This document shows, piece by piece, positions 34,072 through 42,708 of a DNA stretch of 64,000 nucleotides (position 1 is the stretch's first letter; every line of letters begins with the position of its first letter). Below the pieces are notes generated by a model. The model saw nothing but the letters and a program-made list of their open reading frames with translations, was not told the origin of the DNA and made no database searches. Source of the stretch: Ignavibacteriota bacterium (lineage in GTDB: Bacteria; Bacteroidota; Ignavibacteria; Palsa-1295); assembly GCA_003151825.1 (NCBI GenBank), contig PLYO01000029.1:130180-194179 (forward strand), given 5' to 3'. The translations under genes were made by a program, and so were the position numbers.

Positions 34072-35289
34072 TCACCTTACGATTGTAACTTTTTTAAGAA
34101 TTGTTCCCTTTTCCGTTCGAATGGCGACAAAATACGTTCCCGGCGGCACGTTCGAAAAATTTAAACTCATACCCTCTCCTTCTGGGAGTGGGAAGGATGA
34201 GGGCAATACAGTTACACCCAAAATATTCGTCACCTGAATCCCAAGAATCGGCTCCGAACTCATGATCGTAACCATCCTCGAAGCAGGATTAGGATACACC
34301 TCGATAGAATCGCCCGGTTGCAACGCTTGCACTACGCTTGCCGTGCCGGTATCCGCTATCATCTCCGGAATCGAGCGCATAGCGGTATAGTGAATAGAAC
34401 TTGCCGGAGTATTGACAAAAAGCAGTGTATCGCATACCCCCAGCACATCGACATTTAAGTACGTCAATCCCTCGTTTTTGGGAACCCATGTTTTCCCCGC
34501 GTCTCTCGAAAGATACACACCTTTCGTGGTACCCGCAAATAGGTTTTTTCCGTCTGTCGCAAGCGCGTTTACGTGTAATGGCGTTGTGCCGCTATCCACG
34601 GCAACTTGGTTCCACTGCGAGCCGCTGTCGGTGGATTCGATAACAGAACCATTCGTGGCCCCGGTTATGAAAATGATGGAATCCATCACCGTCATCGCAC
34701 CAACAAATTGTGGCGAAAGCTCTGACCAATGATTGCCCGTGTCTTCCGACTGCCAGAGCGCACTTCCAGTGTTTACAAAAACCCATGTCCCGATCGCTGC
34801 AAAGCTGCTGACCGCAAGTTCTTTCATTACATCCCACTTATTGCCCGAGTCGCCTGAGCGTACAATTTCAGAAGGGCCTGTGTATGTTGAGAAGAGGTAC
34901 GCGCCAGCAGTGAAAATTGGCCCCGCGGTCGTCCCGTGAGTCCACATCGATCCATTGTTGCTACTACTAAAGACTGGCCCATTGCTTCCATCAGAATGGG
35001 TAATTCCCGCAAAAAAATACCGTCCCAGCGACGCAAACGACGTTACGTTTCCTTGCGTGAAGTCGATGCCGGAATCGGCTTCAACCCAATGGTCAGCAGG
35101 GGCAGCGTTTGGCACAAAGCGTAAAACGCTGCCGGGTGAACTGGGGAATGGCGGTGCACTAATAAAAAGAGTTGTATCATGGACACCAAATGCAAGGATT
35201 TGATCGTCATAGACAGCCGTTTTCCACTGCGCGGCGCACGGTGCTACGGCGAATGTGACGAGGATGATGGAAATGAGTGAGTGTTTCAT
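34072..35289 (-). CDS. Secreted T9SS protein with BNR-like propeller repeats (copy B)
   Basis: 405 residues: signal peptide (MKHSLISIILVTFAVAPCAAQ), five or more propeller-type repeats (VFSSSNNGSMWTHG, ALWQSEDTGNHWSEL, VIESTDSGSQWNQVAV, GVYLSRDAGKTWVPKN) and a type A T9SS sorting domain (DSIEVYPNPASRMVTIMSS ... GTILKKVTIVR). It is a tandem paralogue of the gene just upstream. In the sorting domain the segment FPLPEGEG comes from a short CCCTCTCC-type palindrome inserted in frame. Extracellular; ligand unknown. Confidence 0.85.
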   Translation of the reverse strand: MKHSLISIILVTFAVAPCAAQWKTAVYDDQILAFGVHDTTLFISAPPFPSSPGSVLRFVPNAAPADHWVEADSGIDFTQGNVTSFASLGRYFFAGITHSDGSNGPVFSSSNNGSMWTHGTTAGPIFTAGAYLFSTYTGPSEIVRSGDSGNKWDVMKELAVSSFAAIGTWVFVNTGSALWQSEDTGNHWSELSPQFVGAMTVMDSIIFITGATNGSVIESTDSGSQWNQVAVDSGTTPLHVNALATDGKNLFAGTTKGVYLSRDAGKTWVPKNEGLTYLNVDVLGVCDTLLFVNTPASSIHYTAMRSIPEMIADTGTASVVQALQPGDSIEVYPNPASRMVTIMSSEPILGIQVTNILGVTVLPSSFPLPEGEGMSLNFSNVPPGTYFVAIRTEKGTILKKVTIVR

Positions 35290-35307
35290 GTTAGTTCTCC
35301 TAAAAAA

Positions 35308-36507
35308 TTATCGTTCCAATGTGATTTTCCTAAGCACGGAACCCGCTGCCGTTTGAATATGAATAAAGTAAGTCCCAGAAGGATGCTTTGAAAGATCGAT
35401 TGCGATTTCTGGCGTGCATTGGTTTGTCAGATCGAGCACATCCGATCCCATAATGTTTAACACTTGAACGTCAAGGATAGGCGCGACGCCCGCGCGAATG
35501 GTAACCGTTCCCGTTGCCGGGTTCGGATAGACCTCGATCGAATCCAGCATTGGAGTTGTTTGCACTACGCTTGCTGGCCCGGTATCCGCTATCATCTCCG
35601 GAATCGACCGCATCGCGGTATAGTGAATAGAACTTGCCGGAGTGTTGACGAAAAGCAGTGTATCGAACACCCCCAGCACATCGACATTTAAATACGTCAA
35701 TCCCTCGTTCTTGGGAATCCATGTTTTTCCCGCGTCTCTCGAAAGATACACACCTTTCGTGGTACCCGCAAAAAGATTTTTACCGTCTGTGGCCAGCACG
35801 TTGACGGTTAAGGGCATCGTGCTGCTATCGACGGCAACTTGGTTCCATTGCGAGCCGCTATCGGCCGATTCGGCCAGCTCGCCATTGCCCACGATGAACA
35901 GAAGCGAATCCATCGGAGTCACTATTCCCGCAACTGGCGGGGCAATTTGAGACCAGTTGTTGCCTGTGTCCTTCGAGCGCCAAACCCCGTTCGCGGTTGT
36001 GGCGAAAATGCAGACGCCGATAGCGGCGTAACTCGTCACTGGGAGTACTGTTGAGAGATGCACCCAGGACTTGCCACTATCGCGGGAAAGAGCAACATTC
36101 GATCCGAACGTTCCGAACAGATACGTTCCATTCGTTCCAATGGGCGCGCCGATGTTTTCCGACCAATTGGAACCATTGTTCGTTGAACGGTAGGCTGTGC
36201 CGCTGCCACCTCGGGAAAGTGTCATCCCTGCGAAAAAATACTTGCCCAGTGAAGCGAACGAAGTAACGTTCCCTTGCGTGAAGTCGATGCCGGAATCGGC
36301 TTCAACCCAATGGTCAGCCGGTGCAGCGTTTGGCACAAAGCGTAACACACTGGCGGGAGAACTGGGGAATGGCGGTACACTAATAAAAAGAGTTGTATCG
36401 TGGGCTCCAAATGCAAGGATTTGATCGTCATAGACCGCCGTTTTCCACTGCGCGGCGCATGGCAGTGCGACGGCAATGAGGAGGATGGAAATGAGTGTGT
36501 GTTTCAT
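35308..36507 (-). CDS. Secreted T9SS protein with BNR-like propeller repeats (copy A)
   Basis: 399 residues from ATG 36507 (MKHTLISILLIAVALPCAAQ), which lies 1 nt beyond the stop of the upstream gene; a longer frame to 36552 overlaps that gene and lacks a signal sequence. The first ~115 residues and the segment VYLSRDAGKTW to PASSIHYTAMRSIPEMIADTG are nearly identical to copy B, while the middle blades and the sorting domain (DSIEVYPNPATGTVTIRAG ... GSVLRKITLER) have diverged. Predicted T9SS cargo. Confidence 0.85.
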   Translation of the reverse strand: MKHTLISILLIAVALPCAAQWKTAVYDDQILAFGAHDTTLFISVPPFPSSPASVLRFVPNAAPADHWVEADSGIDFTQGNVTSFASLGKYFFAGMTLSRGGSGTAYRSTNNGSNWSENIGAPIGTNGTYLFGTFGSNVALSRDSGKSWVHLSTVLPVTSYAAIGVCIFATTANGVWRSKDTGNNWSQIAPPVAGIVTPMDSLLFIVGNGELAESADSGSQWNQVAVDSSTMPLTVNVLATDGKNLFAGTTKGVYLSRDAGKTWIPKNEGLTYLNVDVLGVFDTLLFVNTPASSIHYTAMRSIPEMIADTGPASVVQTTPMLDSIEVYPNPATGTVTIRAGVAPILDVQVLNIMGSDVLDLTNQCTPEIAIDLSKHPSGTYFIHIQTAAGSVLRKITLER

Positions 36508-36508
36508 A

Positions 36509-37960
36509 TTAATTTTCTCCTTTCTTTGCTGGCAGTTCTTTTTTAAGTGCATCGATCTCGTCCTGAAGTTGGAGTATATAGCGTGTCAACTCTTCAACTT
36601 TTTGCGCTAATGCCGCTTCGGTTTTGCCGATGGGCATTCCGGTGGAATCGATTTGCTTTGCCGAAAGCATACCCGGCAAATGATGGTTTTCGGTAATAAA
36701 TTCCTTGAGATCGCCGAGCGGCATCAGCGTATAGCTTGGATCGAAAACATAATCGGGAAAATCAACACTCATGTAAAATTCCTTTGCGAGCATCGGGCCA
36801 TTGACGGCGAGCGTCCACGTTAATCCATCACCGTAGGCGGGATGCACACTCGGAAAATTCATAAAATTGGCGGAAGGCGTTGAAGTGCTGTCCGACGTGA
36901 TATAAACCGGCGTATGAAAAATGCTGGCGCCATTAAGGTTGCGGTACAGCGGCCAAGCAGTATCCCCCGGTGGCATAATATCGAGCAGGTGATGGTACTG
37001 ATTGGCTGCCGCCGAATCATAGACCCACAGTGCAAGCCCTCCGCTGCCAGTTAGATTCATCGTAATATTTTTGCTGAAGCTATTCAGGCCGCGTGTTGCA
37101 TCATAGGGAGAGACGCTGAGTTGCAGCTGGCCCTGATTCACCTCCGAAAAATACACGCCACAGGAAGCCATGCGAGCTATGCGCATGTGGCGGCGATAAC
37201 TGCTGTCCGCGTGGTTGGTTACATTGTTGAAAGCGATATAGCGATAATCGAGCGGAAACATTCCTCCCGATTTCATCATGCCTTCGAATGGGTTCCCTCC
37301 GTAAATCGAAAGGCCGGGAATAGGATCGAGATATCCGGGATCGATAAGCGGCGGTGGAATCGTGGAACCGCCTCCGATTTGAATCTGGTCCTGCGGGTTC
37401 CCAAGACCCAGATCGGATACCGCAGTATCCGGCGGCAGATCGAAGCCGATGTTGCCATTTTTGAGAATGGTTTCGTGTTCAAGATCGGGACCCACCGGCG
37501 GCGGAATCGGAAGAGAGGTTGTGTCGGGCGTGGTGGCGAAGCGGATCGCGCCTCCTAAGATGTGCGTCAAGACTCGATGTGAAAAATTCGTGATGATGAT
37601 GTCGCCATCCTGATGGTCGTGCAGGATGAGGTCGTATCCTCTCGAAAGCGAGGAGAAGGTGGTTGAGGAGAAGGTGGTATCGCCGAGGGAAGGCATGAGG
37701 CCGAGCAGACCGAAGACAACGGTTGTATCGGCCGCTCCATCGGAGAGCCGCACCATGGCAGGCAGCGTGAACCCGTTCGTCGGGTTGTGATGAATTTGTA
37801 AGGCGTTCTGCGGCGAACCACTGCCCACCGTGCCGATGCCAACTGGCGGGTTTATGGGCATCGGCGCCGTGTTCGTCTGAGCGTGAAGCCCGCCCGCGAT
37901 GAGAAGCAGAAGAACGCAAGCGGCGGTCGCTCGCGCGAAAGAACACACAGAATAATTCAT
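36509..37960 (-). CDS. Secreted fibre-like protein with C-terminal coiled-coil
   Basis: 483 residues with a signal peptide (ATAACVLLLLIAGGLHAQ). The start of the mature protein (NPPVGIGTVGSGSPQNALQIH) and the C-terminal DYVFDPSYTLMPLGDLKEFITENHHLPGMLSAKQI, followed by a coiled-coil (LAQKVEELTRYILQLQDEIDAL), resemble a widespread Bacteroidota family whose C-terminus looks like a phage tail-fibre chaperone region. It is the first gene of a four-gene operon. Exported, possibly trimeric fibre-like; function unknown. Confidence 0.75.
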   Translation of the reverse strand: MNYSVCSFARATAACVLLLLIAGGLHAQTNTAPMPINPPVGIGTVGSGSPQNALQIHHNPTNGFTLPAMVRLSDGAADTTVVFGLLGLMPSLGDTTFSSTTFSSLSRGYDLILHDHQDGDIIITNFSHRVLTHILGGAIRFATTPDTTSLPIPPPVGPDLEHETILKNGNIGFDLPPDTAVSDLGLGNPQDQIQIGGGSTIPPPLIDPGYLDPIPGLSIYGGNPFEGMMKSGGMFPLDYRYIAFNNVTNHADSSYRRHMRIARMASCGVYFSEVNQGQLQLSVSPYDATRGLNSFSKNITMNLTGSGGLALWVYDSAAANQYHHLLDIMPPGDTAWPLYRNLNGASIFHTPVYITSDSTSTPSANFMNFPSVHPAYGDGLTWTLAVNGPMLAKEFYMSVDFPDYVFDPSYTLMPLGDLKEFITENHHLPGMLSAKQIDSTGMPIGKTEAALAQKVEELTRYILQLQDEIDALKKELPAKKGEN

Positions 37961-38023
37961 GTTTAACTCTTTTTTTTGAAGGTTCTCGGTAGTAATAACC
38001 TCTGAAATGGTGAAAAGTTACAC

Positions 38024-38048
38024 GTCTCAGAAAGATTTTCCCTGAGAC
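38024..38048. promoter_or_regulatory. Inverted repeat in the divergent promoter region
   Basis: GTCTCAG (38024-38030) and CTGAGAC (38042-38048) form a 7-bp inverted pair separated by 11 nt between the secreted-protein operon and the XRE regulator. It may be an operator or leader hairpin of the operon. Confidence 0.4.
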
Positions 38049-38054
38049 CGGGTA

Positions 38055-38062
38055 CAAAAATA
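38055..38062 (-). promoter_or_regulatory. TAnnTTTG -7 element of the secreted-protein operon
   Basis: On the minus strand TATTTTTG matches TAnnTTTG about 95 nt upstream of the operon's first start at 37960. The transcript leader would contain the GTCTCAG inverted repeat. Confidence 0.45.
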
Positions 38063-38083
38063 CGAAAAAAAAGAGACTGCGCG

Positions 38084-38124
38084 ACCATTTAAGGTCAGTA
38101 ACCATTTAAGATTACCTCTTAAAT
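38084..38124. promoter_or_regulatory. Repeated ACCATTTAAG sites upstream of the XRE gene
   Basis: ACCATTTAAG occurs at 38084-38093 and 38101-38110 (17-nt spacing), followed by CTTAAAT at 38118-38124 in the opposite orientation. This arrangement, 7 nt before the GTG of a small XRE repressor and next to the divergent promoter, suggests an operator through which the regulator controls itself and possibly the secreted-protein operon. Confidence 0.5.
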
Positions 38125-38130
38125 TGTTGT

Positions 38131-38343
38131 GTGACTCCGAAAATCCGGTTAATCCTCGCAGCCAATGTGCGCCATTTTAGAACTCAAAAAGGTCTTTCAC
38201 AGGAAGCTCTTGGTTTCAAGTGTAAGATGCCCGATGTCTATATTTCCAAGATTGAGCGCGCCGTTCTGAATGTGGGAATCGATAATCTCGAAAAAATCGC
38301 CAAAGCCCTTGGCGTGAAACCGAGCACTTTGCTCGAACCATAA
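38131..38343 (+). CDS. Small XRE-family HTH regulator
   Basis: 70 residues from GTG 38131, essentially one Cro/C1-type helix-turn-helix: LILAANVRHFRTQKGLSQEALGFKCKMPDVYISKIERAVLNVGIDNLEKIAKALGV is the five-helix fold, with Q-E-A-L and Y-I-S-K-I-E-R in the HTH positions. No effector domain. It is divergent from the 37960-31953 operon, so it may regulate that operon. Small solo regulators of this kind also occur in restriction-modification or mobile contexts, but no such genes are here. Confidence 0.9.
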   Translation: MTPKIRLILAANVRHFRTQKGLSQEALGFKCKMPDVYISKIERAVLNVGIDNLEKIAKALGVKPSTLLEP

Positions 38344-38440
38344 ATTTCGGACGATTTGCCGCACTTTTCCCCTACCGGTTGCTGTTAACCGCCTTTTTAT
38401 TACGCACATCTCAACTAATTACGACGGAAAGATTTAGCCT

Positions 38441-40588
38441 ATGCCAGTAATGACCAAGATGCGGGATTCGATGCCGGTGGTGTTCGCCGTGCTCGCGGGC
38501 ATCTTCCTGCTTATGATTATCTTCCAATGGGGCGGCCAGGGGACTATTTTTGAGCCCAAAGGCGAAGCCGGGACCTTAGGTCTCGTCAATGGCTACCCGA
38601 TCACGCAGAAGGATTACAACAAAATCTATGAGACGGTGACGAATGAGATGAAGACGAAGAACAAGGAGACAAACCTGAACGAGAGCGATGAAGACGATGC
38701 TTCGGACAAAGCGTGGGACCAAGCCGTTTCGCAGGCCATCGAGGACCACAGCATCGAGCAGATGGGCCTCACGGTGACCGATCAGGAAATTCGCGACGTT
38801 CTTTTCTATAACCCGCCGGCCGACGTCAAGAAGACCTTTACGGACTCGATGGGCCATTACCATCAGGACTGGTACATCAAAGCCCTGCGAGATCCACGCA
38901 ATGACTCCATTACCCGTAGTATGGAAGCGGACGCCCGCGGCCAAATCCGCCACATGAAGTGGCAGCAGGCCATGGCTGCCACGATTCGCGTCACCGACAC
39001 CGAGGCATTCCTTCACTATATGACCGACAGCGCGAAAGCGATCCTACAGGTCATCAAAATCCCTGCGCCGGAAGTGACTCCTCAAATGGAGCATCAAGTG
39101 TCCGAAAAGGACATTCAGTCCTATTACGATTCACACACATGGCTGTACCATCAGGACGAGCAGCGAAAATTGCAGTTCGTCCGATTTCCGCTCGTGCCCA
39201 ATGGGCGCGATACCGCGCTCGTCATGGAGACGGCCAATGGACTCAAGGCCCGGCTCGCGGAAGTGCCTTACTCTAAGACCGATACTGCTACCATCGACAC
39301 GGTAGCGAAGGAACTTGCCCAGGACTATAGCGATGCACCGTATTCGCCGCACCGTCTCGTTACTATGCGCGAGTTAGGAAACGACACATCGTTGCTAAGT
39401 GCAAAAGCCGGAGATGCCGCCGTTGTGACGATCCAAGGAAAGATCACCGTACTCCGAGTGCTCGATGTCTTCGATACTTCCAGTCACACGCTGTTTCGGG
39501 TACGCCACATCTCAATCGGTTATCCCTTGGGTGTCGCTGTTCCGACTCCTCAAATGAAGGACAGTGTGCTCGCTGTCGCCAACCAAGTATTGCAACAACT
39601 AAAAAATGGAGCAGACTTCGCCGAGCTGGCGCGGACTCGCTCCATGGATCCTCGCACTGCGGGGAAGGGCGGCGATATGGGCTGGGAGGACACCGCTATT
39701 TTTCCATTGACGTTCCGGCCGCTCATTGGCTCTGCCACAAATGGGGAGTTGATCGGTCCTCTGGAATCACCCCGAGGCTTCGATATTCTGCAAGTTATGA
39801 TGCATACGCGAACGGTCTGGGGGATCGTTAGCCTTTCCTTAGTCGTCAAACCGAGCCATCAAACGCTCGAGCTCGAATCTCAGATGGCTAACATTTTCCG
39901 CGAGCAGGCCCAGAAAATTGGCTTTGACAAAGCCGCCTCGGCTGCCGGGTATCATGTCATTGCGAACGCTCCCCCTGTAAGCCGAAAAGGCGCCCCCATT
40001 TTTAGCAGCCATCTCTTTGTCGATTGGGTTTTCGAAGCGAACAAAGACGACATTTCCACCCCCCTCAAATTGTTAAAGAGCGGATCTATTATCGTCTCGC
40101 AGCTCACGCAGATTATCCCGGCAGGACCGAAACCCTTAGCCGATGTAAAGTCCCAGATTGCCCAGGATCTCGCGCTTCGCAAGGCCGTCGATGCCTTGGC
40201 GCCGCGTGCCCAGCAGGTGCGCGCGGCCATTGGGTCGGGCGATCTTTCGGTTGCCGCCACCTCGATGGCAGATCCGTCACTCGCCCCGATTACCGTGCTG
40301 ATGGGACCGGCGGAATCGGTCAATGGCCTTCCCACCTCCGAGTATGCGATAAATAATTGGGCCTTCTCCGCCGAGCCTGGCACTGTCAGTCCGCCGCTCA
40401 AAGGCGAACATGGATATTACATCGTTAAACTTATGGGACGGACTATTCCTACGGAGAAAGAATTTGAAGCCGCGAAACCCCAAATCGTGAAGCAGGTTCT
40501 GCAGGAAAAAGAGCAACGGGTTCTGATGGACTGGATCGATAATCAGAAACAACATGCCACGATCGAAGACTACCGCTTCAAGCGGTAG
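38441..40588 (+). CDS. PpiD/SurA-type peptidyl-prolyl isomerase and periplasmic chaperone
   Basis: 715 residues. One N-terminal membrane helix (VVFAVLAGIFLLMIIFQW, residues 12-29) followed by a SurA_N-like domain (VNGYPITQKDYNKIYETV). A parvulin domain lies in the centre (FRVRHISIGYPLGVAVP ... FAELARTRSMDPRTAGKGGDMGW ... LESPRGFDILQV). A second, degenerate one near the C-terminus ends LKGEHGYYIVKLMGR. This is the layout of PpiD, which assists newly secreted proteins at the Sec translocon; it fits the many secreted proteins here. Confidence 0.85.
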   Translation: MPVMTKMRDSMPVVFAVLAGIFLLMIIFQWGGQGTIFEPKGEAGTLGLVNGYPITQKDYNKIYETVTNEMKTKNKETNLNESDEDDASDKAWDQAVSQAIEDHSIEQMGLTVTDQEIRDVLFYNPPADVKKTFTDSMGHYHQDWYIKALRDPRNDSITRSMEADARGQIRHMKWQQAMAATIRVTDTEAFLHYMTDSAKAILQVIKIPAPEVTPQMEHQVSEKDIQSYYDSHTWLYHQDEQRKLQFVRFPLVPNGRDTALVMETANGLKARLAEVPYSKTDTATIDTVAKELAQDYSDAPYSPHRLVTMRELGNDTSLLSAKAGDAAVVTIQGKITVLRVLDVFDTSSHTLFRVRHISIGYPLGVAVPTPQMKDSVLAVANQVLQQLKNGADFAELARTRSMDPRTAGKGGDMGWEDTAIFPLTFRPLIGSATNGELIGPLESPRGFDILQVMMHTRTVWGIVSLSLVVKPSHQTLELESQMANIFREQAQKIGFDKAASAAGYHVIANAPPVSRKGAPIFSSHLFVDWVFEANKDDISTPLKLLKSGSIIVSQLTQIIPAGPKPLADVKSQIAQDLALRKAVDALAPRAQQVRAAIGSGDLSVAATSMADPSLAPITVLMGPAESVNGLPTSEYAINNWAFSAEPGTVSPPLKGEHGYYIVKLMGRTIPTEKEFEAAKPQIVKQVLQEKEQRVLMDWIDNQKQHATIEDYRFKR

Positions 40589-40861
40589 CCGATGTGCATT
40601 CCACGCGCCGTTCCCAGCAGCCAGATCGCACTTTTTTACCCTGATAGCTCTCCGGTATCAGCAACGGGTGTTTTAGAAAACGGGCATAACACAAATTTGT
40701 TTTTACAGCAAAGGGAGCAGAGAACTCTTCGAAAAGTTTCACCTTGCAGGGATGTAATAAATCAGAGGGATTCGTTTTTTAAACATTTTACAAGGAGAAC
40801 ATTTTATGAACGGCAATGTACAATCCTGGTTCGATCGTTTATGCTGTAACGACGATGGAAT

Positions 40862-40951
40862 CGTAGGGACGTGCTGCGCACGTCCGCCCGTTGGCGTGAA
40901 AGGTGAATTCATAGTCAACCCCAGCGAGGACGTGCGCAGCACGTCCCTACG
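40862..40951. repeat. 24-bp perfect inverted repeat
   Basis: Arms 40862-40885 and 40928-40951 are perfectly complementary around 42 nt. Each arm is internally palindromic (GGACGTGC/GCACGTCC type). A single arm is found again at 60544-60567 in the other repeat-rich region. Confidence 0.85.
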
Positions 40952-41065
40952 GCCGGACCGACCGACATGTGTACACCAAAATTCCGTTTGGCGTGGCAAG
41001 AGGGACTACGGCCGGACCGACCGACATGTGTACACCAAAATTCCGTTTGGCGTGGCAAGAGGGAC
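40948..41065 (+). repeat. 59-bp tandem duplication
   Basis: Two adjacent, essentially identical 59-bp units (40948-41006 and 41007-41065). The first unit begins in the right arm of the inverted repeat, so the duplication arose after that element was in place. Only two units and no spacer, hence not CRISPR. Confidence 0.9.
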
Positions 41066-41080
41066 TTCGGGAGGAATCGG

Positions 41081-42411
41081 ATGAATTCTTTTCAAAAAGT
41101 ATTACGACTTACATTATTCATATCCTGCATTTTTATTCTGCTTTTTCAGGGAAATGCGGATGCCCAGGGTGTTTGGACCACGGATTCAACATTCCCTTTA
41201 CTACCGCACAGCAATTTTACAGCTCCGGCGGTTAATGGAAAAATCTATGTGATTGGTGGTGGACTTGGTCGTAGTGTTTATATTGACTCACTTCAAATTT
41301 TCGATCCCATTGCAAACGCGTGGAGTACACCAGCTGATGGTAGCACAATTGCTCCCATGGGGTACGAGAACGTTGGGTCTTCGGCTACATCTGTTGTTGG
41401 TGGCAAGATCTACCTGATCGGAGGCACCGAATGGGACAAATACCCGAATAGTAATTTCACCGACACAATATATGTGTACGACCCTTCCACAAACACATGG
41501 AGCACACCTGCAACATCGGGCTGGTTCATTGCTCGTGAAAGCCATACAGCCAGCGTGGTTAATGGGAAAATTTACGTTATCGGAGGGGATTCCAGCTTTG
41601 AAAATTTGCAGTCAACCTACATCGATGCAGGCTCGCTGCAGGTCTTCGATCCTTCCAGCAACACGTGGAGCACACCAGGAACGATTGGTGCACTTATCCC
41701 TCGATCGGGTCATACGGCCGCAGTTGTGAACGGGAAGATATACATAATAGGTGGTGCTGCTGTCAGTTCAAATTCCGTTTCAAGGCCCCCCCGCAGATAT
41801 TCGATCCCTCAACCAATACATGGAGCACTTTTAGCTCGGTTGGTTTTGTCGACCGATCATATTTTACGTCGGACGTTATCGGTGACAAAATATATGTTTT
41901 CGGTGGTTCTGATGGTGGCCCAGCAGGGCGATTGAAAGGGGACAGTGTGGTTCAGGTTTACGACCCGTCCACAGATTCCTGGAGCACGCCGGTTACTGTC
42001 GGTAAAATGACTCCCCGCTCAGAACTTTCATCTGCCGTCGTCGATAACAAGGTTTACGTAATGGGTGGCTACATTCCTGACGGGGATGTAGGTATAGTAG
42101 AAGTATTCGATCCGAACGGAACTTCTGGAGTCAATGCAGTTTCTGCTTCATCCGAAGTCTTGCTTTCTCTTTCTCCCGACCCCATCACCTCTAACACCAC
42201 CATCTCCTTCACGCTTCCCGAAGCGAGCGTTGCAACGCTCACCCTCACCGATGCCGCCGGCCGGGAGACGCTGCTTTTGCCTTTAGATCTGTTAGATGCC
42301 GGGCAGCATGAAGTAACATGGGATGCGAGCAATTATCCGAGCGGCGTGTACCTTTGCCGGCTCTCGGCGTGCGGCGTGAGCGTAACGCGGCGGGTGGTGG
42401 TGCTGCATTGA
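41081..42411 (+). pseudogene. Kelch-repeat T9SS protein interrupted by a -1 frameshift at a C7 tract
   Basis: From ATG 41081 (MNSFQKVLRLTLFISCIFIL signal peptide) Kelch blades follow: AVNGKIYVIGG...VYDPSTNTWSTPAT, VVNGKIYVIGGDSS, VVNGKIYIIGG. At the run of seven C at 41786-41792 the frame is lost. Reading continues in another frame with QIFDPSTNTWSTFSSVG, DKIYVFGGSDGG, NKVYVMGGY and a T9SS sorting domain ending SVTRRVVVLH at 42411. Adding one C restores one ~444-residue protein. This may be a real frameshift, phase variation or a sequencing/assembly error. The intact protein would be a secreted Kelch propeller. Confidence 0.85.
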
Positions 42412-42494
42412 CCACGATTAACAGGATTTTCGTCCAAGATTACCACGATTTTCAGGATAATTGTGGAATTTCTTGCGCGGGCGGAAATGTTGCC

Positions 42495-42655
42495 GTATAT
42501 TAGTGTGTACTTTGATGGGCACCCATGTCGGGCAAAGATGAAATAGGAAAGATGAAAGATGAGGGGACGGAATGGAATTAGATGGCTGTGGATAACTTTT
42601 TAAACAAATGGGGAAATTGACTCAGAAACGCCACAGTTCATGAACTATAAATGTA
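42495..42655. repeat. Diverged intergenic element, copy 1
   Basis: Begins GTATATTAG, then GATGGGCACC 23 nt later, a GATGAAAGATGA-type microrepeat, and near its end AAACAAATGGGGAAATTG followed by GAAACGCCACAGTTCATGAA. The same order occurs at 61301-61510, and the first part also at 60479-60530. Noncoding. It may be a dispersed element or a small RNA/promoter unit. Confidence 0.5.
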
Positions 42656-42708
42656 AAAAAAAATAATCTGAAAGACAACTATCGAAATTAAGCGGCAAAA
42701 CGCCATCC

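Larger units (their letters stand above)
40589..41080. other. Repeat-rich intergenic region upstream of the Kelch gene
   Basis: 492 nt without a convincing gene; the short frames here have no protein character. It holds a 24-bp perfect inverted repeat (40862-40885 with 40928-40951, core GACGTGC-GCAGCACGTC) and a 59-bp tandem duplication (40948-41006 and 41007-41065). One arm of the inverted repeat recurs at 60544-60567. A Shine-Dalgarno-like GGGAGGA at 41070-41076 precedes the Kelch start. Confidence 0.7.

Noticed and set aside
40948-41065. Tandem 59-bp units considered as a CRISPR array
   Set aside because: Only two units, directly adjacent with no spacers, and no cas genes in the window.
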